Assembly (NCBI GenBank): GCA_036345935.2
Contig: JADWOT020000009.1
Coordinates: 9,443,381 to 9,507,380, forward strand
DNA length: 64,000 nucleotides
Source of the DNA: Taenia hydatigena
Taxonomy: Eukaryota; Platyhelminthes; Cestoda; Cyclophyllidea; Taeniidae
Reading direction: 5' to 3'
How positions within the stretch are numbered: the first letter of the stretch is position 1; the number at the start of each line of letters is the position of its first letter. Positions 28,346-37,647 of this stretch are shown here, in pieces. Made by a program: the position numbers and the translations under genes. The notes beneath the pieces were generated by a model. That model was given only the letters and a program-made list of their open reading frames with translations, was not told where the DNA came from and did not search any database.

Positions 28346-28520
28346 GAAAACTAAACGCTAATACCTTGTCACTCTTTTGAGTTAGTTATTTTTATTATCA
28401 ATCATATTTGAATTATATTCACACCCTCCAAAGGCCTACCAATGCCTCAAGTAGTAATGACAATTATGACGGACGAGACTAAAGACAGTCGAGATAGTAT
28501 GACAACTGTGCTTCTAAATC

Positions 28521-28526
28521 TTTATT
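28521..28526 (-). terminator. BOLA3 polyadenylation signal AATAAA
   Basis: On the minus strand AATAAA occurs about 35 bases after the BOLA3 stop codon, a normal distance for a 3' UTR polyadenylation hexamer. Confidence 0.6.
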
Positions 28527-28559
28527 CAAAAGCAAAGTATTGATAGTCTGAGTGCCTTT

Positions 28560-28911
28560 TTACTCCTCTGTCACAATGGTGAGGCCATGCATTGACTTGA
28601 TTTCCTGCCTTAAAGTCTAAGACACAAAGATGGTAGATGAGAGACCACTAACCTCCTTCACAGACCGATGCTGAGCTAGAACTGACATGCCGGAGAACTC
28701 TTTCGACTTTACAAATATCTGATACATCGCCCCGCATCCACCTCGACGAAACAATTTCACTCACAAAAATTGGAAACTCACCACTGACATCGGTAACCTC
28801 AATAGTCACCGAATTTGGGAAACGGGCTTTCAACAGAGCCTTTATTTTTGTTTCAGCTTGGGTCGCAAGTGAACGGCGGAAAGCCGTCGAAACGAGCAAA
28901 CCTCGAGAAAA
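28560..28911 (-). CDS. BOLA3: BolA-like protein 3, mitochondrial
   Basis: BOLA3 is a mitochondrial matrix protein that works with glutaredoxin 5 and NFU1 in passing iron-sulfur clusters to targets such as lipoate synthase and respiratory complexes. Three exons join in phase: 28911-28782, 28741-28653 and 28616-28560 (TAA), introns 40 and 36 bp, giving about 92 residues including Met. The N-terminus, FSRGLLVSTAFRRSLATQ, is a typical mitochondrial presequence. The BolA core is present: VTDVSGGCGAMYQI carries the conserved Cys of the family, and the helix after QHR is followed by EIKSMHGLTI. No genomic ATG opens this frame: a TAG stands immediately upstream and is itself the splice acceptor, so the start codon probably comes from a trans-spliced leader. 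It lies 181 bp downstream of COX4 on the same strand. Confidence 0.9.
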
Positions 28912-28913
28912 CT
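28912..28913 (-). promoter_or_regulatory. Candidate SL trans-splice acceptor of BOLA3
   Basis: Minus-strand AG, part of the in-frame TAG at 28914-28912, preceded by a T-rich AT-rich tract. The BOLA3 frame starts exactly after it in phase 0. Known flatworm spliced leaders, including those of cestodes, end in AUG, which would place Met directly before Phe-Ser-Arg-Gly. No upstream cis donor with an in-phase ATG exon was found between here and COX4. Confidence 0.6.
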
Positions 28914-29092
28914 AGCAAATGGCAAATAATTAATAATTTAACGAAACGTTAGTGCTATGAAATGAGAACACAGCTCAGTGTAGTGAACAACAAAATTTAA
29001 TGGGTGAGAAATTTCAAGGTAAAATGTCCACATGACAGCCAGAGAAAAAAAGGTAGAAAACGATCAAGTGATCACCAATCCTCCCAGACATT

Positions 29093-29931
29093 CTACTTCC
29101 ATCGCATGTTTTCGAAGTCGAAAGATGACACCAAGCCGTCAATTGGACCATCGCGGCTGTACAAGCGTCTGTAGAGTAGAGCTTCCTTATAGTCCTTCTG
29201 AGTGTATTTCATTGTTGGCAAGTCCAGAACTAATTAAAAGAGCAAAATGATGATTTAAGATGCTAATAAGAGATAAAGTTCCGGGATACTTACTGAAGGA
29301 TTTAAGGAAAGAAAGGTAGAGCATAGCGGCGGACATTACGAAACAGGCCCAAGCAACGCCCAACTTCCAACGTGGATGCGGAGCCACTGTCTCGGCCAGA
29401 GTCATGCGAAAGCTGTGACGATAGAGCTGCTTCTTTTCATCGATGGTTAGGTTTTTCCAATCGCCCAATTCCTTCCTCTTCAAGGCTTCAAACTACAGAA
29501 GATATGAGAGGCTAAAGAACCGCACTTACCACATCGTCGTTTTCCCTAAAACGAATAGAAGGATAGGGAAAATGTAGATCGTCCAAATATTGAGGATTTC
29601 CATTTCGACCAAACCCAACAATTTCGCGATTCCCAATGTATGGGTAGTACTTTTTAACTAAAGGTGAAACTACGGATGCGGCTGATCTGGAAGACAAGTT
29701 TGCAACTTTGGACACATGAGCCAAGGCCAGAACCTGTGACATAGTCGAGAAACAGGCATAAGGAAAAAAGCCTAGTTGTGGGGAATTGAAATTCAGTCAG
29801 ATGGGGAGAACTAATTATATCCACAAAAACAATACAAGAGAAGGACAAAAAGCTTCACGAAAAGGACCAAAAAAGTGATGTGCTCACAAACAAGGAACCA
29901 CCACTACCTTACTGGCCCCGAGTAAACCCAT
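29093..29931 (-). CDS. COX4: Cytochrome c oxidase subunit IV
   Basis: This is a nuclear-encoded subunit of respiratory complex IV in the mitochondrial inner membrane. Four minus-strand exons: 29931-29908, 29733-29530, 29492-29294 and 29229-29093 (TAG), about 187 residues. A matrix-targeting-like N-terminus (ASK, then SRSAAS) is followed by the conserved block ALKRKELGDWKNLTIDEKK and YRHSF..T, as in the matrix domain of subunit IV. A single hydrophobic segment (WACFVMSAAMLYLSFL) fits the one membrane helix. The C-terminus GPIDGLVSSFDFENMRWK matches the family ending (PIxG..S.WDYEK..WK). The first short exon uses a weak donor (GTAGTG); otherwise a Met at 29742 could start the protein. It heads a tandem pair with BOLA3. 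Confidence 0.92.
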
Positions 29932-29934
29932 CGT

Positions 29935-29936
29935 CT
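29935..29936 (-). promoter_or_regulatory. Possible SL acceptor just 5' of COX4 ATG
   Basis: Minus-strand ATTTAG lies three bases before the first ATG. A leader ending in AUG would read AUG ACG AUG, in frame with COX4. Only compatibility is shown. Confidence 0.35.
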
Positions 29937-30149
29937 AAATAACGAGTCCGTAGACACGAACCAATAGAATTATAGGTTACGGTCAGTACACTAGTACCTT
30001 TGACGCAAATATCCACCCTCCATCATGCAAATTATGGAATAAATAAACAAAAAATCTGGCCTATATACCAAAAAACTAAAAAAGAGCCAACATCTAATTG
30101 CGAAGAAATAATTTTCGAATGCAGCGTTAATGCTGATTTTTGGCTTCAG

Positions 30150-30640
30150 AACATTGATCTAATACTTTGTTTGTTATGTCTTCTGGTTTCGGTTCCGTTC
30201 ACAGAGGTGGCATTGCTGCTTCAACCACGTGAGCTGACCTCCAGACTATGCCAGCAGCCCCATCTCTCCTGCCTACTCGATATATGTGTATGTTCTTTTG
30301 CCTTCAGAATATACAGAAAGGTGTTGGAATGCTACTGTAATACTTTGTTTGAACTACCGGTTTTGGCCAGGGTCACAGAGGTGGCCATATTGCCCCAGCC
30401 CCGTAGGCTGGCATTCTGACCATGCCAGCAACTCGTTTCCCTCTGTCTTTTGAATATATATATATATATATATATTCGACTCTGGTATTTTGCCCTCTTA
30501 TGCTTTCAAGGGAGCCTCAGGATGCTACAGTGGTGGCAGCGGAAAGCGGACCCGACTCTATAGGGTTTCTATCCCGATCTCTGCCGCCTGTGGCATATTG
30601 CCGTCGTGCAAAAGGAGCGCACGTGCTGCAAACGGAAGTA
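30150..30640 (+). repeat. LTR-like tandem repeat followed by PBS-like sequence
   Basis: Two imperfect units of about 190 bp follow each other (about 30150-30335 and 30336-30528). Both start near 'taatactttgtttg', share 'tcacagaggtggc' and a 'tgccagca' segment, and close with 'gctactg' or 'gctacag'. The second unit ends GGATGCTACA and is followed by GTGGTGGCAGCGG, a layout like a long terminal repeat followed by a tRNA primer-binding site. No coding region follows, so it may be a solo LTR or a miniature (TRIM-type) element. The element class is inference. Confidence 0.4.
30454..30475. repeat. (AT)n microsatellite
   Basis: An uninterrupted AT dinucleotide run of about 11 units inside the second LTR-like unit. 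Confidence 0.9.
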
Positions 30641-31086
30641 TCTCTGACCTGCCATAGCAAAAGAGTTAGAAGAACAAAGCACAAAATGATCCAATAAGAG
30701 GTAGAATTGTGGCAAATATGTCAAAATCAGATTAATACAACAAGACAGAGCTACTGAATTTCACCTCTTTAATTTTTAAAAGACTTTGCAAGCATTAGAA
30801 CGCAAGTAATACTGAAATGACAGTTATTACAGAGCTTGTTGCAATGACAACATTTTAATCTAAAACAAAATATATTTTTTGTTTTACTACACCGACCTTT
30901 TTAAATAGCAAGCAGTTGTGGCCTTATGAGTTCCGCTGTTACGGCTGTGTCCGAGTCTTTTCGTTTGTTATAGGTTTGGCTGCCTTTTTGTAGGTTATGT
31001 TGGTTGTGTTCGTTAGATTTCGTTACCAGCTTCAAACTCCTTTTGCCTGTTGTATTTTGATTGTAATAACTTTCTAGCTCCTAGTA

Positions 31087-34000
31087 ATGGACTCACTTGA
31101 CAACTTGGATCTTTTCTTCGGTGCATATGAGAAAGCAACGTATCAGGTTAGTGATTGAGCGATATTTCGGTATTTTTCGCCCTGTGCTTTGGAAGTGTGG
31201 AAAAAAACGCTTGGATGCTCTCCAATGTGCTTTGATTTTTGGATAAAATAAGGTGTCGCAATTTCTTTGCAACATTCTGCGATTTGTTACGGTGTTAGAT
31301 GCAGTTTTGCATTTGTTGCAGTTGCGACAATTAATTCCGTCTCTCAATGAGACCGTAACAACGTCTTTGCGAACATACATGGCACCATCTCAAAACAAAC
31401 CCGATGAGGAGGTGTACGCTGGACTTCCTACTTTTCACAACTCACGTGCCCTCTTTCAAGCTCTTGCGAAGTGCCTCCCACCAGTTGGGTCAGTCACTCA
31501 TGAGGATCTCTTGAAGCTCCCTGCTCGTCAGTTCCTTAACCGATTAGAGTTGGTCGCCATTCTCGCTAGTGTTTATGAGTTGGTAAGAGGATTTTGGATA
31601 TTGATGTACTTCATCATACCTCCCTGTAGTGTTGCTAGCTTAATTAAATGGCAAGCAGATATGATTGGGCTTGGGTCTTTTCATCCAGGCATGCTTAGTA
31701 TGCTTTGCCTCCGCTTACCTTCTTTTCCGAGTTTTACGACTTGCCTTCCTTGGCAACATTTGAGATGTGTCCAAAATGGGCAATCTTAGCGGGCTATTTG
31801 GCAGCGAAAGGTATCATCTCAACCTACACACAATATTGTCGTATACTAAACTGTTTAATGATTGTAGAACATTTTTCGAGCTTCTAGTAGGCAAAAAGTG
31901 GATGCTTAGTTACATCGCACTACTTGACGCTGATTTAACGGCTTGGTGTCGTGTTGTACGTCCATGGGTAGGTAACTTGGAAGCCACTCAATGATTGAGA
32001 ATCGCATGTTTGGAATGCAAGCGTTATTCTCAGAACCACACTTGCATAAAATTTGAGCAAACTTCAGTGCTCCATGATACCCGGGTTTACAGCGCAATCG
32101 CCACCATAGGGCTAATATACCGGAACCCCGTGTAACCTATTTGCTACTCTAGTACGCGCTCATATTTGTAGCACTCAACGGAAGCGGCCGCATGGCAAGC
32201 CATCGAGGTTCTCTCCCGTCAAACACAGAGAGTGATTGACGAAGTGTATGGTCTCGTAAACCGCGCTTTTCTGAAGGTAAGAATTGCCGAACAGAAGTGC
32301 TTTGGTGATCGTGAAGAATTGGGGCAGAAAGTCGGACGAATTCAGTCTGCACTCAAGTCTAAGTCACCTCTTCTTACTGCTTACGAAGATTCGGCGACCA
32401 GAGTGAGATTGCCGGCGGCACATACAAGTCTTCAATGTGTTGTGGTGGATTCTTTATTAATCTACCTGGAACATTATAACAATGTGAGCTTCTCTCTTCT
32501 AAGTGGATTTGGATTCGTGAGTTCAAACTTCACCTTCCAAAAGTCAGGCGATTTTTTCTTTTTCGAAGTGGTATGCAATCAGTTCGCGCCTGGATATTGT
32601 TTCGATGCGCCATAAGAGCTTTCTTGACAGCAAAGTATGGGCGGCTGTTTACTGTCGTGCCTTTATCAACTGGTTGATGCTTCGCGCGCGGTTGTCCACC
32701 GGCGCCCCTCCTGTGTCTTGTGCGGATGATGTCGGGACCCCAGTCTCGTCATTGTTTGCGGCCATCAATATAAAAACACATGGCCGAACATTGGTCAAAT
32801 TTATTACAAGTCACATTAAGCCAAAAGTCGGTCAGTGTGACGGTAATAAGGAGAATCAGGCTCCAGGAGAAAGGTTGCACTCTAGCCGTTTAACAACGTC
32901 CAATATTTCTAGTAAGTTTATCAATCATTTTCTTACTTTTCAATTTTAGCAGTGCTGTTAATTTGCGTTTTCATTACAGTCGTGGATATGGTGAATCTGT
33001 GGTTAGGATCTCGGTTGCTCTTGGATGGAACGCTTCAAGTGGCAGAACTCTACACGCTACTTGGTACTGTCAAAGAGGCTCGTGTTTATCAATTAGAACT
33101 GCTTCGTATTGCCCAAAGGTTCCATAATCCCTCTTGGTATGCGCACTTTTACCTAAATAGCATTTTCGTGTTTTCGATTTATCCAACTAATGTTATTCGT
33201 CTGAATTTAAAGTGCACAATCAGCAATCTGCATGATGGCTTATACCGACCTTATTTCTCAACGCAAATGGGCGTTTGATCTCCGACTCTCTCAATTGAAT
33301 CACATCCTAAATTCCGTCGTTTCACTCGACGATGTCATCAAATCCCGGGAGGCGCTTCTCACAAACAAGCCTAGTAAATCCAGCAATGGAAAGGCTGAGG
33401 ATGATGATGAGGAGAGCAGCTTCCTCAAGCATCGGAGTGAGAAAAAACACTCCACTGGAAGATTGTATGATAGCGATGGTGAGGAGGAGTACGATGGAAT
33501 GGCCACAAATCCGATAGTGGATGCAATGGCTGGTGGTCTTCCAGATGTTTATCCTGTTCCGCCCATTGATGGTGTTGCTACTATGAGCTCACCAAGCGGC
33601 TATCCATCCCTTCAGACAATAACGAAGGTTCTTTCTAAGAGCGGGCAAAGGACATTTGAGGGGGAGGGTGTATTCACATCAACAGCATGTGCTCATAGAA
33701 TTCTAAACGGATGTCTGTGGGTGTGGATGGGAGAAGTGTCCGATCTCGTAAGGACCAAAGTCATTGGTCGTGATCACTTCTTCTCTGCTCTTATGCCACC
33801 CGGTCAAGCCAGTGATGAGGTAGGTGCGGCTCTTATCTTTTGTAATCAGCATTATCTGCCATCATTTTGCCCCGTCTAATCATTTTATCTTCCAGAAATT
33901 GATCTCATATGACGATCTTTCAAATATGTTGGAGACTAAATGTACAGTTTCCTCGAATGATGTCCCTGTTACGCCGGCCCGCCCTATAACGAAAGCAGCT

Positions 34001-37000
34001 CGCGCAGCAGCTTCGGCAGCTCGAGTAACTCGACCCATTCCTCTATCTTCGACGGATCAGGAAAACATTTTGGATAGGTCTGTTCGGCCACCGAATGCCC
34101 CTTGCCGCCCAGATATTTCCCTCCTCAACGATGGCGTATTGGTGGCTCTGAGAAATAGACAAAGCACTAGCGCCACTAAGCATTTGTCTACTCCGGTGGA
34201 TGCTCGCAAAGGTGCGCACCTCTTTATCGACTTTAATGGCGCACTTAGAGATGGACTGTTCCTCCGTGTGCGCTAATTTTGTTCCAAAAGCTCTAGAATA
34301 GTTTGGCGCAACCTATTGCCAAGTTTGTAGATTTTTAGCTAAATTCTCGAATAACATAGTTTCGTAATTATTTCTGCGAGTTTTATAGTTAACTACACAT
34401 TAAATGTCCCAAGAGACTTTGGCATCAAATTATGATTTTTGTTTGACTGCACGTTTAATCTATGCTTCCATTTCTGCTGCTGCTTGTCAGCAATATTTAC
34501 TTGACAGTCGATCCTTTTCCATTTCTACTAGGAATCGTTGGTCATTCTCGTGAAGATTGCAGTCTGAAAGTTTCGGATGCTGTGGGAACGAATTGCGGAT
34601 GCTGCTTTGCAGTTCCTCCCCCACCCGGCCATCTTGGTTCCTTCACATCAGATGTTGTATTTGGCAAGGAGACTAGGCTGCCTCTCCAAATCCTACAGGA
34701 TAAGGATGTTCAAAAGGTTAGGTTTTCACTCCTTCCGTCTGTTTTAATCATCATCATCATTACTTTAAGATAGCAGGTATATTTTTAACTCCAAAATGAG
34801 GATTATTACCGTTATATCTGTGTCCATAGGAGTCTGCAATGTCTGGTGCACCAGAACACCCAGACGTGAACGGTGCGGGACTAAAGGATGAGGTGGAAGA
34901 GCCCATCGAGACATGTCCAGCTGCGGCGTTCCGTGCCCCACTCCCTCGTAATATCAAAATGGCCAGGAAATATCTTCTGGGGCGTATTGGCGTAAATGTT
35001 GAGGCACAGTCGCCCTTGCGGGATCCTCCTGAAAGCCTGGTCAAGGCTCAGGAAGCCTTGGCTGACCGTCTTTACGGCGCCTATTCTAGCCTTTCTGTCC
35101 TTCCCGTGCCGCATCTCCTGCGGCCGGTCTGTCAGTGGCTGGGATTGCGCTGGTTGGGACTGGGAAATCAAGGCCAGGCCGCGCGTTACTTTGGTCAGGC
35201 GACTGGGATTGCGGCTTGTGGACTCTTCGCGTCCATTCTCTCATCCAAACTGAAGTGCGTCTTTTGCCATGTTCAATTGTGTCTACAAGAAATGCACCAT
35301 TCAGGTGTGCATTAGGCTGTCTTGCTAATGACCCAGTCGTTGCGTGGTAGGATAATGTGATTTTGTGGATGTCGCTTATTCACCTCCTCCAACTGTATGA
35401 GCATTGCTGATTCCAATCTTGAACTTTCGTGCTTGCGTTGAACGAGGACCACGGTGTAACCATGATCCTTATGTACCTTCTGTGATCCCATTTCCGACTA
35501 CCACTCTTGAAACGCTGATCCAAGTTTCGTAGCTTTTTTCGAGGAGAGCGTGTACGCTAGTGCTATGCCTTTTACGAATGCATCGCATACGTGAACGAGC
35601 ATTTTGAAATAGATTTGCACTGAGGTCAAAGATTGGCAGCGGGCTTATTTGCAGTCCTCTTCTCTGCTTCAGCGAAGTGCTTACCACACACATGCTCAAT
35701 AGCTATTCATTGCACAGACCGTCATTGTCTTTTGCTATTATTTCAGATTTGAAGGATGCGCCGAATCGCTGAAGTCGATTTACGCAATGTGCGCTCCAAA
35801 CGACTCGAGCGCATACTTGAATGTCCACGCCAGCAACTTGCCACCCATGAGGGTGCTTCAGTTGATGCTGGTGGACGAGTTAGGTCAGCTGCAGACGTTC
35901 GACAATTGTGATAGCGATGGCACTCAGCCCGCCAGAGACCTCATTACTGGTGGATTGGGCTCTCGAAAGCAGGTCCACCTCATTGCCACTCGTTGGGTTC
36001 TTGATGGTCCACAAGCGGGCAGCGAGTCACGTGTCATCCATAAATTCTCTTTCACCGTATGCATGTACTTCGTTTGCTTATTTGGAGTAATTAGGTTGTT
36101 GAATGAGTATTGCCATCGATGGCCTTCATTGTGACGCACAGTTGAATGCATCCGTGGTGTTGTGCGATTCATCCAATTTTTGCTTTTAGGGTTTACAGTA
36201 TCTAAGAGATTTCAGTGAGCTCCAAAGTCGAAATGTTGAGTCGATGCAGGAGGAGGACCGTCGTCGATTTTGGTCTCTTCGTTTTTCTCTAGACAGTCGA
36301 CTGAAGGTAATGTTGTAGGGCGGCGTGTTCTCATAGTCATGTTTTCTTGAGGCGGTTATCTCAACTATGGAGATTGGTCTAATCCATCCCTTATAGAATG
36401 GTATATTTAATGCTAATATAGGTTTGAGGCTAGTCGCTCTTCTTTGCTACTTGTCCACAGAATCTTATCGACGAAATGCGGAAGCATTGGTTCACAAAAG
36501 CGGACCTTGAGTGGATGAAGGGTGAAGGCGATTTGCAGGAATGTCGCCACGACAGATCGTGCATCTTAGTGCTTGACAGAGTGAGATCCTTAGCATTTAT
36601 CTGTATCTTTAAGTCGCATTTTTGTGAGCATATAGGAACGCCTCTCTTGTTCATCTTCAGCAATTGACTCTTCTTCCATGGGAATGGCTTATTTGGGGTG
36701 AGGAGGAGGATGAGCAGGAAGGAAAGTGCAACGTGCCTGCCGTTTGTCGGAATTTCTCCATCAGCCTTGTCATTGGTCATCTCAGTCTAACCAAACGCCA
36801 TGTGGCCATGTTTGACCCCAACTCAGCGTTCTACGTTGTGAACCCGGAGGCCAACCTGTCTCACACGGAGAGTACTTTTAAGGAATACTTCGATCACAAC
36901 TTCCCCAATTGGAAAGGCATCCTCGGGCGTGCTCCGGATTCCCAGGAGGTGTTGCGCGGATTCACTGAGAAGGATTTGTTCGTCTATTTGGGCCACGGAA

Positions 37001-37522
37001 ACGGCTCGAAGTGCCTTATGTCTGCTTTCGACGAGGGTGAGAATGCCAAAGCTGTGGCGCTCATCATCGGGTGCAGTTCTGGTCGTCCGCGCTTAGAAGG
37101 GAGACACGAAGCCTACGCGTCTGTCTTCAATCATCTCATTACTGGAGCGTGAGTTGCCTACCTCGTCGACCACTTCCTATGGTTGAGAATGAATGCCGTT
37201 AATCTGCTTCTAAATGGTTATTAGAATAATCTTAGAGTTATGCTTCAGCTAAATCTCTTGCTAGAACTGTTTTCTTCCTAGTCCTACTGCGGTCTCGCTG
37301 TTATGGGATGTCACAGACAAGGATATCGATCGGTTTACACAAAAATTCATTGACAAATGGATTTTGCAGAGGGAGAAAGACGATGCAGCAGCACCATCAC
37401 CATCATCGATGACATGGAAGATATTCAAGGCCACACAGGCGTGTAAATTGCAAAGCCTCGTGGGAAAATCAGTGGTTGTATACGGAATCCCGGCTCTCCC
37501 AATTCGCGATAAGGAGCAGTAG
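31087..37522 (+). CDS. ESPL1: Separase (separin), full-length gene
   Basis: Separase is the CD-clan cysteine protease that cleaves the cohesin kleisin subunit at anaphase onset. Proposed exons, all in phase: 31087-31146, 31322-31582, 31699-31863, 32172-32483, 32617-32911, 32980-33136, 33213-33819, 33896-34211, 34532-34716, 34830-35254, 35747-36056, 36190-36306, 36461-36580, 36661-37148 and 37282-37522 (TAG), about 1352 residues, in the range of shorter invertebrate separases. The catalytic domain is clear: YVVNPEANLSHTE, then WKGILGR, then LFVYLGHGNG with the catalytic His (about residue 1222), IIGCSSGRP with the catalytic Cys (about 1248), and SLLWDVTDKDIDRFT. An acidic linker (DDDEESS, DGEEEYDG) sits near the middle. 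Exons 2, 3 and 5 have alternative acceptors. ATG 31087 has no upstream competitor in frame. Many decayed copies of exons 8-13 lie downstream. Confidence 0.93.
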
Positions 37523-37647
37523 GTGTTCTGTATTTGTATCTAGCAGCCAAGTTCCTTATGTGCTGTAAATACTACCCTAACCTCAGATCGTAGCTAGATT
37601 TGCATGATTATATTGAAATGAAAGGAAATTGTGATATCAAGAGTTGA

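Larger units (their letters stand above)
29932..31086. other. Divergent intergenic region COX4 / separase
   Basis: This contains the upstream regions of the minus-strand COX4-BOLA3 pair and the plus-strand separase gene, plus an LTR-like repeat and a dinucleotide tract, listed separately. No gene is supported. The 139-codon plus frame at 30000-30419 runs through the repeat and is rejected. Confidence 0.5.

Noticed and set aside
28897..28899. TTG as the start of BOLA3
   Set aside because: The presequence clearly continues upstream to the TAG acceptor at 28912. A non-ATG nuclear start is less likely than a leader-supplied AUG.
30000..30419. 139-codon plus-strand frame
   Set aside because: It runs across the tandem LTR-like repeat and has no domain. 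The second repeat unit does not keep the frame.
31253..31321. Earlier acceptor for separase exon 2 (AG at 31251-31252), also in phase
   Set aside because: It lacks a pyrimidine tract. The acceptor at 31320-31321 is stronger. The alternative would add 23 residues and cannot be excluded.
33300..33506. Serine-rich 68-codon minus-strand frame
   Set aside because: It is the complement of the acidic and Ser-rich linker exon of separase.
36430..36780. 116-codon minus-strand frame
   Set aside because: It is antisense to separase exons 36461 and 36661, which are clearly coding on the plus strand.
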